Position numbers and translations under genes: made by a program. 64,000 bases of DNA from Parasalinivibrio latis (GTDB taxonomy: Bacteria > Pseudomonadota > Gammaproteobacteria > Enterobacterales > Vibrionaceae). Position 1 is the stretch's first letter; each line of letters begins with the position of its first letter. Below, one piece after another: positions 54,048 through 61,873 of this stretch. The notes under the pieces are model-generated. The model had not been told where the DNA came from. It was given only the letters and a program-made list of their open reading frames with translations, and did not search any database. The stretch lies in the NCBI RefSeq assembly GCF_036825535.1, contig NZ_CP098812.1, positions 2,480,001 to 2,544,000 on the forward strand, read 5' to 3'.

Positions 54048-54908
54048 ATGCATAAAGAAAGGAAAAAACGGGAACGCTCTCCTTTGCAGGAATCCCTCTA
54101 TACAATTATTTTCGGCACACACACGCCTGCCGGGAAAGCGTTTGATATCGGTCTGATTGGATTGATCCTGCTATCGCTGATAGTCGTTGTTCTGGAATCA
54201 GTAAGCTCTCTGGAAGCACGTTTCGGTACCATTTTTGATGTGCTGGAATGGATGCTTACCGGCCTGTTTACACTCGAATACATCACAAGACTATATTGCT
54301 CTCCCCGTCCAACTGCATACGCCCGAAGCTTTTACGGCGTCGTTGACCTTGTGGCCATACTGCCCTCTTATATTTCTCTGTTGGTTCCGGGTGCCAACAC
54401 CCTGATTGTCATTAGGCTGCTGCGCGTTATGCGTATTTTCCGGATCCTGAAACTGGTGCGGTTCCTCCAGGATTCCAACATGCTGCTCAGATCGCTGATG
54501 ATGTCTGGCCGGAAGATTTTTATATTCTTTTCTACCGTCGCCATTTTAGTCACAGTGTTTGGTTCCCTCATGTTTGTCATCGAAGGCCCTGAACACGGTT
54601 TTACCAGTATTCCAATCAGCATCTATTGGGCCATTGTGACAATCACTACGGTTGGGTATGGCGACCTCGTGCCCCATACCTACCTTGGCAAAACCATTGC
54701 GTCTCTTACTATGCTGCTAGGTTATTCCATACTGGCAGTACCGACAGGAATCATCACTGCAGAAATCGGCAGGGAAATGTCTACACACCGCCAATTGGTG
54801 AAGTGCCCAAACTGTTCCCGTTCCGGACACGAACCGGACGCGCTTTACTGCAAGCACTGCGGAAGCGAACTGGCTGACCCTGACAGCCGGGTAACAGCGG
54901 AAGAGTGA
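54048..54908 (+). CDS. Voltage-gated potassium channel with C-terminal zinc ribbon
   Basis: 286 residues. Six-helix ion channel: S1-S3 (about 30-110), an S4-like 'VIRLLRVMRIFRILKLVRFL' with regularly spaced Arg (about 119-138), S5, pore helix, selectivity filter 'TTVGYGDLVP' (about 199-208) and S6. After S6 comes a C-terminal zinc ribbon with two CxxC pairs, 'KCPNCS' and 'YCKHCGSEL' (about 252-277). The filter indicates potassium selectivity. It is monocistronic and convergent with the regulator below. Confidence 0.9.
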   Translation: MHKERKKRERSPLQESLYTIIFGTHTPAGKAFDIGLIGLILLSLIVVVLESVSSLEARFGTIFDVLEWMLTGLFTLEYITRLYCSPRPTAYARSFYGVVDLVAILPSYISLLVPGANTLIVIRLLRVMRIFRILKLVRFLQDSNMLLRSLMMSGRKIFIFFSTVAILVTVFGSLMFVIEGPEHGFTSIPISIYWAIVTITTVGYGDLVPHTYLGKTIASLTMLLGYSILAVPTGIITAEIGREMSTHRQLVKCPNCSRSGHEPDALYCKHCGSELADPDSRVTAEE

Positions 54909-54922
54909 CATCAAACACCTCT

Positions 54923-56239
54923 TTACCGGCGCTGGGCTATCCCATGTTTGAGCAGCAGCCGGTAAAGGGTAGCTTGGGAGACATCCAGAATTTCTGAAGC
55001 CTGGCTGACATCGCCCCGGGTTTCTCCCAACGTTCTTACCAATACCTGGCGTTCCGCCTGCTCCTTTGCCTCTTTAAGGGTCATTCTTTCAGGCCGTTCC
55101 GTTGGCAATGCCAGATCTTTCAACGTCATCCGGCTATTTTGGCAAAAAAATACTGCTCTTTTCACCACGTTGTAAAACTCCTGCATTTCCCCAGGCCAGG
55201 ACTTATGTACCAGAGCATCAATCACTTCAGGTGCAACGTCCGGGCAGGGCATTGCCGCTTCCTTGGAGATTGCCCTGACCAACGTTTGCGTGAGATGAGG
55301 AATATCGTCCAGACGCTGGTTGAAATTGGGCATGATTAGTTCAATCAGTTGCTCGCTGGAGAGCTGCATTTCCCGTGTAGCAGAAACAAAAGCCTGATGT
55401 GCCTCCCTGGCTTCTGTCCCGACAATCAGACGAGAATGGGAATAAATAGAGTCCTTTGAGGTTCGGATGTGGTGGATCCAACAAAAAAGGGCTTTCAGGC
55501 TTACATTTTCAAGGTGGCTGACGTATAGCGTCCCGGTTAGATGGTGGCCCTGCCCATGAAACTCTTGGCTGTTTTCGTCCTCCTGACTTGTGGCTTCCGG
55601 TATCTCATAGCGGCTGCTGCCGTCATACCAGAGGTGGGTGAACTCACCATTTCTCTGGTCAGATTTCCGGTGAATTTCCCGCGCAACATGTAACTTGAAT
55701 AACGCGTCATCTCCGGACAGCAATACTACGTCATTGGTCATTGATGTAGAGGAGATTTGTGATTTCAATTGCTGAATAACTACAGAGTTTCCCTCCATAC
55801 CCCAGCATTGCTCTGCATTCACACTTTGCCTGACAGGACAGAGAGCCTGGATTCCGAACTGGTGGTTAACTGAGCCCACTAACCGCTCAACAGGTACGGG
55901 CTTGGTGTAGTAATCCACACAGTTGTTGAACAGGAATTCCCGCATTGAGGCATGCCGTATACTGCTGCCGTCCAACATGGATATCCATCGCAAGTTGGGG
56001 CGGCTTAAGGTGAGTCGCCGTAAAGAGGACAATGAAAAAGAGTAAAGGCCAAATTCGACAATAACGACCGCACACCGATTTCCAATTTTGTTACGGATAA
56101 GGCCATCTGCGTCTTCCAGTGTGTAGCAGCTGAGAATATTAACACCCTGTTTTTCAAGTTCGGCAACCCACTTCTCATATTCACATCCAATCAGAAGAAG
56201 AGTCGGCCGAACCTGATTGCTGTCTCCCATGTTCGCCAT
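54923..56239 (-). CDS. VpsR-like regulator with a degenerate AAA+ domain
   Basis: 438 residues. The N-terminal receiver-like domain (about 12-132), with 'GCEYEKWVAELEKQGVNIL' and 'VDYYTKPVPVERLVGSVNHQFG', resembles VpsR of V. cholerae. The sigma54-activator AAA+ module (about 150-370) has lost its motifs: Walker A is replaced by 'SGDDALFKL', and no GAFTGA loop is present. The C-terminal Fis-type HTH (about 392-436, 'SQASEILDVSQATLYRLLLK') is intact. It probably regulates transcription without ATP-driven sigma54 remodelling. It ends the gene block that makes the putative surface fibre, suggesting it controls that block. Confidence 0.8.
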   Translation of the reverse strand: MANMGDSNQVRPTLLLIGCEYEKWVAELEKQGVNILSCYTLEDADGLIRNKIGNRCAVVIVEFGLYSFSLSSLRRLTLSRPNLRWISMLDGSSIRHASMREFLFNNCVDYYTKPVPVERLVGSVNHQFGIQALCPVRQSVNAEQCWGMEGNSVVIQQLKSQISSTSMTNDVVLLSGDDALFKLHVAREIHRKSDQRNGEFTHLWYDGSSRYEIPEATSQEDENSQEFHGQGHHLTGTLYVSHLENVSLKALFCWIHHIRTSKDSIYSHSRLIVGTEAREAHQAFVSATREMQLSSEQLIELIMPNFNQRLDDIPHLTQTLVRAISKEAAMPCPDVAPEVIDALVHKSWPGEMQEFYNVVKRAVFFCQNSRMTLKDLALPTERPERMTLKEAKEQAERQVLVRTLGETRGDVSQASEILDVSQATLYRLLLKHGIAQRR

Positions 56240-56374
56240 ACAGTCCCAACCATCAAATTTTTAAAATTGAAGGCTCAATTCAGCGAGCCTCTAAAATTAA
56301 AAAAATAAACCCTATGCAATTTCAAGCATGTACCAATTGTTAGATTGGCTGGGAGGGATCGGTTGGCGTGAGCA

Positions 56375-56962
56375 TCAGTAGTGCGTCAGGGACAAACTGC
56401 GCTCTAATTTTTCCGCGGCCGCCTTAGACCGGATAAAACGTTGGACATTGGCATCAATATCCACTTTTGTATTCACTTTAATGGATTGATTATTAAGCGA
56501 GTTCTGAATGATATTCACAACAGAATTTTGCAAGTCCTGTGTGACGCTTTCTGGGATCACATTACCAATACCCGATTGGATAACCGTTACATTCTCACTG
56601 GGTTGAGAGAGTGTGGGAACAGGGTTGCCAGATACGTCAGTTTTCGCTGTCACATTGTCGATTCCGGGTTGGACGGGTACCCGAGGACTTTCAACCGCCG
56701 GTGCTGGAATTACATCCAGTTTTCCGTTCTTGATAGTGAAACCCCCAATATGTGAATTAAAAAACGGCACATCATTAAAAATGGTTTCAATGGAAAGGCC
56801 TATCCTGAAAAATGTGCCCTCAAGGTCAAAACCTCCCCGGTATGACAAGAGTTCAAATTCCGACATTTGAAAAGAAGGGGATACATTTAACCGGTCACCT
56901 GCCTGTACAGAACCTCCTGCAAGGAGTGCCACAACAAGTAACGGGTGTAGGTAGTTCGACAT
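56375..56962 (-). CDS. Secreted protein with double-glycine-like N-terminus, Fap-like locus
   Basis: 195 residues. A Sec signal (about 1-21) is followed by 'SFQMSEFELLSYRGG' (residues 30-44). Counted from Gly-Gly, this has M(-12), S(-11), E(-8), L(-7), G(-2) and G(-1), the pattern of bacteriocin-type leaders cleaved by C39 peptidases. The C-terminal part has 'SVVNIIQNSLNNQSIKVN', like the 117-residue neighbour. The last gene of the cluster, it follows the C39 gene by 12 bp. It may correspond to FapA or FapE of Pseudomonas by position, but I cannot show homology. Confidence 0.72.
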   Translation of the reverse strand: MSNYLHPLLVVALLAGGSVQAGDRLNVSPSFQMSEFELLSYRGGFDLEGTFFRIGLSIETIFNDVPFFNSHIGGFTIKNGKLDVIPAPAVESPRVPVQPGIDNVTAKTDVSGNPVPTLSQPSENVTVIQSGIGNVIPESVTQDLQNSVVNIIQNSLNNQSIKVNTKVDIDANVQRFIRSKAAAEKLERSLSLTHY

Positions 56963-56974
56963 AGCGTCCTCCCT

Positions 56975-57655
56975 TTAAAATCCTAAAATTGCCGGTGACG
57001 CGACCATGTCAGAGATCATCGCTTCACGGGAAATAGCGCTGTCCGTCGGGGCCGATTCATAAATACTGAAATTGTTATCTGTAATAAATGAGTCCCTGCC
57101 CTCATCTGCCCGGTTGACCACCAGCAATACAACTTCCCGGTAATAATTCAGGAACTTATCCTTTTCCATCACCATAATCCCCCGGGAAGGGTCTCCTAAT
57201 ATAACGGCGTTATCATTGATGCCCTTGATGAGTACAAAGTGATGGTATCCATCGAAATTAACCAGGGTAATGACTGGTACACCTAATTCACGAAGTTTAT
57301 CCAACCCCAGTTTGTATCCCTCAGCCTGTAGGCCGAGGGAGTGTAAATACTGCCTCATATCAAAAAGGGAAAAGCCCTCTTTTTCAATTTTGGCCCTGTC
57401 ACCGGCATCAAACATGGCCTTAAACGCCGAGTCTTCCGCAACATCAATGTTGTAGTGATAGCTGGCAAGTGAAGCGACTGCTGCTGATCCACAACTGAAA
57501 TCAAACTGCTGCCGAATAACGTCACCAAAGGTTTTTTCCTGATAACTTTCCACATCCACATTAAAAGATTGCTTGGCAGCCATATACCCGAGCGGATATG
57601 CAGAAGAAACCATTACCGCGGAAAACAAAACTGCCTTGATGACGTTACTTAGCAT
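56975..57655 (-). CDS. Periplasmic C39-like cysteine peptidase (FapD-like)
   Basis: 226 residues. An N-terminal signal or anchor (about 4-26) is followed by a C39 peptidase domain: oxyanion Gln and catalytic Cys in 'RQQFDFSCGSAAVASLASYH' (Q49/50, C55), His139 in 'FDGYHHFVLIKGI', Asp155 in 'VILGDPSRGI'. There are no ABC-transporter domains, so it is a stand-alone periplasmic protease like FapD of the Pseudomonas amyloid operon. Its likely substrates are the two neighbouring proteins with Gly-Gly motifs. It starts 1 bp after the upstream stop. Confidence 0.82.
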   Translation of the reverse strand: MLSNVIKAVLFSAVMVSSAYPLGYMAAKQSFNVDVESYQEKTFGDVIRQQFDFSCGSAAVASLASYHYNIDVAEDSAFKAMFDAGDRAKIEKEGFSLFDMRQYLHSLGLQAEGYKLGLDKLRELGVPVITLVNFDGYHHFVLIKGINDNAVILGDPSRGIMVMEKDKFLNYYREVVLLVVNRADEGRDSFITDNNFSIYESAPTDSAISREAMISDMVASPAILGF

Positions 57656-57656
57656 C

Positions 57657-58010
57657 TCAATCCCCTCCTACCGGTGCGTCAACACGTAAATTGATGACTG
57701 TTGAATGCTGGATGAGCACATTACTTCCGCTGTTCTGCACCACATTAACCACACCGGACGCGCCGGAGAATGCAGTATCCTTAATGACGTTCTTACCTGA
57801 TGTTACGTTCTGGGCGAGGTTATTACTCACCTCCCCTGTTTGGTTAGACTCGCTGACCATTGAATCGACATCTATCAGTACATCATATTGCCCACCGCGG
57901 GTGCTCAGCATCTCATCATCATCAACAACAGATCCTGCCGTTAAATCCAGTTCCGAACCGGTCGCCCCGGCCGAAAACAACAACAGTAGCCCCATAACGG
58001 TGCGTCGCAT
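57657..58010 (-). CDS. Small secreted protein with double-glycine-like motif, Fap-like locus
   Basis: 117 residues from ATG 58010, which has a perfect GAAGGAGG ribosome site. The TTG at 58025 lies within that site and is rejected. A signal (about 1-18) is followed by 'SVVDDDEMLSTRGG' (27-40), with E(-8), M(-7) and GG, again the C39-leader pattern. The rest has 'GVVNVVQNSGSNVLIQ' and 'TVINLRVD', shared with the 195-residue gene. It lies between the repeat proteins and the peptidase, 1 bp before the latter. Confidence 0.72.
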   Translation of the reverse strand: MRRTVMGLLLLFSAGATGSELDLTAGSVVDDDEMLSTRGGQYDVLIDVDSMVSESNQTGEVSNNLAQNVTSGKNVIKDTAFSGASGVVNVVQNSGSNVLIQHSTVINLRVDAPVGGD

Positions 58011-58064
58011 TACAACCTCCTTCAAGGAGTGCCCCGGCTTGCCGGGGCTCTATTCCCTGTAGAT

Positions 58065-58913
58065 TTACAAGTTGCCTCCGCCATTACCCGCATTATGAAT
58101 AGAGGCGTTAACCGCCACACTCTGTTGGGTCATAGCCTGCGCTGCACTGTTAGATGCTGCCTGTCCAACACCGGTTGAGGTATATCCATCCAGCGCATTA
58201 TTAACAGAAGTGGAGATTCGCTGGTTCAGCCCACCTCCTTCGCCTGCACCAAAGCCGCTGCGGGTATTACTCAGTGAAACCCTGTTGTAGGAGACACCTC
58301 CCTCAAGCGCAGATTCAGAGACCCATTTTTCAGCAGACAAGGACTTGCTCAGCGTAGTCTGGGTCGCGATGGTCTTGGTCTTGGTATAGGAGTTGTTACG
58401 GTTGTCTCCATCATCACCGTTGTTGGTGGCGGTGTTGTTGTCCCGGTTATCACCATTACCAGTGGCAACAGTTTTGGTGTAACTGTTATTGCGGTCATGG
58501 CCGTCATCACCGTCATTGGTGTCCATGAGATTGTCACGGTCGTTCCCATTACCCCAACCTACGGATTTGGAGTAAGAGTTGTTCCGGTCATCACCGTCAT
58601 CACCGTTGTTGGTATTGGTGTACACATTGTCCCGGTTATGCCCGTCGTTTCCGTCACCAATGGTATTGATATTATTGTTGTTATCGTTACCGTCACCTTT
58701 GGTCAAGGTATTGCCGTTACCGTCGTCACCAGCGCCATTGTCATTCAAGTTACCACTGTTATTGACGTCATTGCCGGGTCCATTCGCTGACACTACGTCA
58801 CCGTATGCTGCAGTGTCGTCACCCAACCCGTTTGCAGTCTGGTTTGCCAAAACAGCCGGAGCAGTAAACACGGCTGCCATCAACACTGCCAGCGTCGTTT
58901 TCTTCATATCCAT
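58065..58913 (-). CDS. Secreted Asp/Asn/Gly-rich repeat protein 2 (fibre-subunit candidate)
   Basis: 282 residues. A Sec signal (about 1-23) is followed by 'NQTANGLGDDTAAYGDVVSANG' in part and then eight imperfect repeats (about 60-180) of the form (D/N)GDDGDNRDN plus Ser/Thr/Tyr-rich spacer. A non-repetitive beta-like region and a Gln/Asn/Ser-rich C-terminal block 'AMTQQSVAVNASIHN' follow. It is paralogous to the gene upstream, with the same N- and C-terminal blocks. Acidic low-complexity, cysteine-free and rich in Asn and Gly, it resembles a fibre or matrix protein. Possible calcium binding by Asp/Asn clusters is inference. Confidence 0.78.
   Translation of the reverse strand: MDMKKTTLAVLMAAVFTAPAVLANQTANGLGDDTAAYGDVVSANGPGNDVNNSGNLNDNGAGDDGNGNTLTKGDGNDNNNNINTIGDGNDGHNRDNVYTNTNNGDDGDDRNNSYSKSVGWGNGNDRDNLMDTNDGDDGHDRNNSYTKTVATGNGDNRDNNTATNNGDDGDNRNNSYTKTKTIATQTTLSKSLSAEKWVSESALEGGVSYNRVSLSNTRSGFGAGEGGGLNQRISTSVNNALDGYTSTGVGQAASNSAAQAMTQQSVAVNASIHNAGNGGGNL
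58390..58740 (-). repeat. Asp/Asn/Gly repeat array in fibre candidate 2
   Basis: Eight tandem units of roughly 13-19 residues. Examples are 'NGDDGDDRNNSYSK', 'DGDDGHDRNNSYTK', 'NGDDGDNRNNSYTK', alternating with shorter 'GNGDNRDN' units. The DNA shows matching periodic ACCGTCATC-like runs. Confidence 0.82.
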
Positions 58914-58932
58914 GATTCATTTACCCCTTTAC

Positions 58933-59751
58933 TCAGTTGTTGTGGATAGAAGCGTTAACTGCAACGCTCTGTTGGGTCAGCGCATTGGCACCGCTGTTCA
59001 CAGAAGCCTGGCCGATACCCGTAGACTCGTAGTTGGAAATTGAGTTGGTCGCATTGGCAGTGATGCTTTGAGTACCGGCGCAACAAGCACGTGCTGAGTG
59101 ATCGTTAGACAGAGACACCTCGTTATTTGTCACAGAACCATTCAATGTAGACGTTGATGCCCAGCTGTTCTTGTCGATTGAGATCGTGGTCGTCATCACC
59201 GAACTGTCTGAGTAAGTATACGTCTTGGTGTTATCACGGTTATCACCGTCATCACCATCATTGGTTCTTGTGGTGTTGTCACGGTTATCACCGTTGTTCC
59301 GGCTGGTAGAACGGGTATCTGTGTTGTCCCGGTTGTCACCGTCATCACCATCATTCGAGGTCATGCTGTTATCACGGTTGTCACCGTTTTTCATATTGAA
59401 CTCTTTGGCATAAGAGTTATCCCGGTTGTTACCGTCATCACCGTCATCAGTCATCGTGTCGGAGTTATTACGGTTGTTTCCGTCATCACCGTCACCTTTG
59501 GTCGTGGTGTTGCCGTTGTTATCATCACCATCGCCATAGGTTTTAGTATTGTTGTTGTAGTCGTCACCACTCCCCTCAGAAAATGTATTGTTACTGCTGT
59601 TAGTGTCATGGCCTCCACCATTTGCCGAGGTTACATCACCACCCGCGGCTGCATCGTTGCCGGCACCGTTCGCTGTTTGGTCTGCATAAACCGTCGAGAT
59701 GGATCCAGCCATCAGACCGGCCAAAATCATTGCAAGATATGTCTTTTTCAT
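58933..59751 (-). CDS. Secreted Asp/Asn/Gly-rich repeat protein 1 (fibre-subunit candidate)
   Basis: 272 residues from ATG 59751 (GGGAGA upstream). A Sec signal ending 'STVYA' is followed by 'DQTANGAGNDAAAGGDV', then eight repeats of (D/N)GDDGDNRDN(S/T)-type units, a beta-like segment that contains the only adjacent cysteine pair 'ARACCAG', and a C-terminal block 'ALTQQSVAVNASIHN'. It is first in its operon and divergent from the beta-barrel gene. Role and fold are unknown. The order signal, repeats, conserved C-terminus resembles FapB/FapC architecture without clear sequence identity. Confidence 0.8.
   Translation of the reverse strand: MKKTYLAMILAGLMAGSISTVYADQTANGAGNDAAAGGDVTSANGGGHDTNSSNNTFSEGSGDDYNNNTKTYGDGDDNNGNTTTKGDGDDGNNRNNSDTMTDDGDDGNNRDNSYAKEFNMKNGDNRDNSMTSNDGDDGDNRDNTDTRSTSRNNGDNRDNTTRTNDGDDGDNRDNTKTYTYSDSSVMTTTISIDKNSWASTSTLNGSVTNNEVSLSNDHSARACCAGTQSITANATNSISNYESTGIGQASVNSGANALTQQSVAVNASIHNN
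59215..59580 (-). repeat. Asp/Asn/Gly repeat array in fibre candidate 1
   Basis: Eight units with alternating long 'DGDDGDNRDN' and short 'NGDNRDN' cores separated by Ser/Thr/Arg/Tyr-rich spacers of 5-9 residues. The same number and order of units occur in the paralogue downstream. Confidence 0.82.
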
Positions 59752-60234
59752 TTTGGAATTCTCCCATTTCCTTCCGCTACTGGAATTCCGGTTTAGACTG
59801 AAAACTGAATAAAGAGTCGTCCAAACCGGACTGCTTCCTGAGTACACTGCACACCCGAATCAGCATTTGAACGTCATGCAGCTCGAAGCAATTCAATCCT
59901 ACGTTCAGCAGACCTGAGAAAACGTCCCAGATAAAACAAATGAAAAATCAGGCCTATCTGGCTGATTTCATTATCTTTCATATTTTTTATTTTTTAGTGG
60001 GTTTCTCATATAAGGAACACGCAAGAATTAAAACCTGTGGTTTTTCAGAACTGCAAAAGTGAAAGGTATTGAGGATTGGCCTATCTCTGAACCCTGACTC
60101 TCATAAACGATAAAAACCATAAACATTCGTTCTACCGCATATCTGGCTAACTACGCTCAAAACAGCTCAAACCAATAAGTCTGTGTCAGATATTGCTTGG
60201 CAGGCAGCATCCAAAAAAACAACAAGGAGGCAAT
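59752..60234. promoter_or_regulatory. Divergent promoter region of the Fap-like locus
   Basis: 483 AT-rich bases between the divergent fibre-protein operon and the beta-barrel gene. No ORF. No convincing sigma54 (-24/-12) sequence was found on either strand, which agrees with a regulator that has lost its sigma54-activation motifs. Specific operators cannot be named. Confidence 0.5.
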
Positions 60235-61260
60235 ATGTGCCCATCTTGGAAAAGAAGTCGGCTCTGGCTTTCGGCGGCGATGCTGCCAATGGCATTCAGT
60301 GGCTTGGTGATGGCAGATGAACTGTCTGAACCCAACAGGGTACAGACCGTCAGTGATGTGCTGGAAAAGCCTGGTGTGTTAACGCCTCGCGGTGTAGTTG
60401 TATTCGATACGGGGTTCTCCTATGCGCAAAACACATCAAACAAGATTGATGTCATTGGCTATACGGTTCTGCCTGCGCTTTTGGTTGGCTTGATCCAGGC
60501 CAATGATGAAGAGAGAACTACCCTGACACTCGGTCTGGGGATGCGCTACGGGTTTACAAACAGGTTCGAAGGAGAAATCCGGGTTCCTTTTATTGCAGGA
60601 TTTGTAGAAAGGAGCACCAGCAACTTTAACAATACCGGGGATGGAGAACCGGAAAGCCAAAATTCCTCGTTTAATGGCTACGGTATTGGTGATGTGGAAG
60701 TTGCCTTTAAATACCAGTTTAACGTCGACAAGCCGCCCTATTGGGTGGGAGGACTGAGGTACAAAAGTACCACCGGACAAAACCCCTATGAAATTGACTT
60801 GGACGACGATGTACCAACCGGTTCAGGGTTTCACAGCATTGAACCCAACCTTACTTTAATTCAACCCTTGGCCCCGGCAGTTCTATTTATGAACATCAGT
60901 TATATCTATAACTTTGAGGGGGATTACGACGTTAAGGTAAAGCGGTCTGACGGCACTGACGCAGTGGATATGTATGAAGTACGTCCGGGAGATTCAATTG
61001 CGCTTCGCGCAGGAATGGGATTTGCAGTGAATCCCGATCTTTCTTTCAGCCTGGGTCTTTCACACCGGACAATCCTTGAATCAGATATCAAAATCAATGG
61101 AGAGAAAGAAGATTCATCAATGCTGCAGTTAGATTCGATCAATTTTGGCGTTAACTACCGCTTCAGTCCTGCCACTTCCATGAATATTGTCAGTACAGCG
61201 GGGCTTACAGAAGACTCACCCGATTTTCAGCTGAGCTTTAACCTGACCAAATCGTTCTGA
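60235..61260 (+). CDS. FapF-like outer-membrane beta-barrel transporter
   Basis: 341 residues from ATG 60235 (AAGGAGG 5 bp upstream). A signal peptide (about 1-27) is followed by a short region and a barrel with regular alternating strands and a C-terminal Phe. 'LTPRGVVVFDTGFSYAQNTS', 'LLVGLIQANDEERTTLTLGL' and 'MRYGFTNRFEGEIRVPF' resemble FapF/Phenol_MetA_deg-type transporters of Fap loci. Exporting the repeat proteins across the outer membrane is the likely job. The long N-terminal coiled coil of Pseudomonas FapF is not present. Confidence 0.78.
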   Translation: MCPSWKRSRLWLSAAMLPMAFSGLVMADELSEPNRVQTVSDVLEKPGVLTPRGVVVFDTGFSYAQNTSNKIDVIGYTVLPALLVGLIQANDEERTTLTLGLGMRYGFTNRFEGEIRVPFIAGFVERSTSNFNNTGDGEPESQNSSFNGYGIGDVEVAFKYQFNVDKPPYWVGGLRYKSTTGQNPYEIDLDDDVPTGSGFHSIEPNLTLIQPLAPAVLFMNISYIYNFEGDYDVKVKRSDGTDAVDMYEVRPGDSIALRAGMGFAVNPDLSFSLGLSHRTILESDIKINGEKEDSSMLQLDSINFGVNYRFSPATSMNIVSTAGLTEDSPDFQLSFNLTKSF

Positions 61261-61335
61261 CTGTGGGGTGAAAGGAAAGAAGCCAGGGACGTTTGTACTT
61301 AGATGTACTAACAAACGTTACTATCATCCAGATAC

Positions 61336-61365
61336 AAAAACGCCCGCAACAGCGGGCGTTTTTCT
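61336..61365. terminator. Bidirectional terminator
   Basis: AAAAACGCCCGC-AACA-GCGGGCGTTTTT between convergent beta-barrel and cold-shock genes. Confidence 0.9.
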
Positions 61366-61385
61366 AAGCTATCAGCAGGGCTGAA

Positions 61386-61592
61386 TTACAGCTTAGTAAC
61401 GTTAGCAGCTTGAGGACCTTTCTGGCCTTGCTCAACGTCGAAAGAAACCTTTTGGCCTTCAGCCAGGGTCTTGAAGCCTTCAGAAACGATTGCACGGAAG
61501 TGTACAAATACGTCTGGGCCATTTTCCTGAGAAATGAAACCGAAACCTTTTTCTTCGTTAAACCACTTAACGGTACCAGTAGCTTTAGACAT
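61386..61592 (-). CDS. CspA-family cold-shock protein
   Basis: 68-residue OB-fold nucleic-acid chaperone with RNP1 'KGFGFIS' and RNP2 'VFVHFRAI'. Closest in feel to CspE/CspC, but the paralogue cannot be settled. A long 5' leader of about 200 nt (61593 onward) is typical for csp transcripts and may carry thermosensitive structure. Confidence 0.93.
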   Translation of the reverse strand: MSKATGTVKWFNEEKGFGFISQENGPDVFVHFRAIVSEGFKTLAEGQKVSFDVEQGQKGPQAANVTKL

Positions 61593-61828
61593 GGAAGTCT
61601 CCTAAAAGCAAAGTAAATAATTCGCAAAAATTGCGGTGTAGCCGGTAAGGAATTATTTATGTAACGATGGATTGATCTAGGAAAGCTTCAGGACTACGAA
61701 CACGTAAAACGGTGTAACATTGAAGATTTTCGTATAACAATTGTCGCGTATAAATAGGCTGCTTTACAGGCCGGACTACAAGATAGCATAGCCGCAGGAT
61801 TAGTACAGATATATTTATCGACCGACAT

Positions 61829-61858
61829 CAAAAAAACCCTCCGAAGAGGGCTTTTTGT
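61829..61858 (-). terminator. Rho-independent terminator of cysS
   Basis: On the minus strand, GCCCTC-TTCG-GAGGG followed by TTTTTTTGATG, 16 bp after the cysS stop. Confidence 0.85.
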
Positions 61859-61873
61859 TGAGGCATTGGTCGA

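Noticed and set aside
58390..59580. Periodic short repeats considered as a CRISPR array
   Set aside because: The period varies with codon units, the frame is open throughout, and the repeats encode regular protein motifs. There are no spacers of constant length and no cas genes.
58065..59751. Repeat proteins considered as RTX calcium-binding adhesins
   Set aside because: The units lack the GGxGxDxUx nonapeptide with its hydrophobic residue, and no type I secretion genes are present. The C39 protein has no ABC transporter domain.
59752..60234. Search for a sigma54 promoter beside the Fis-HTH regulator
   Set aside because: No GG-N10-GC pair with good flanking matches was found, and the regulator lacks GAFTGA and Walker A.
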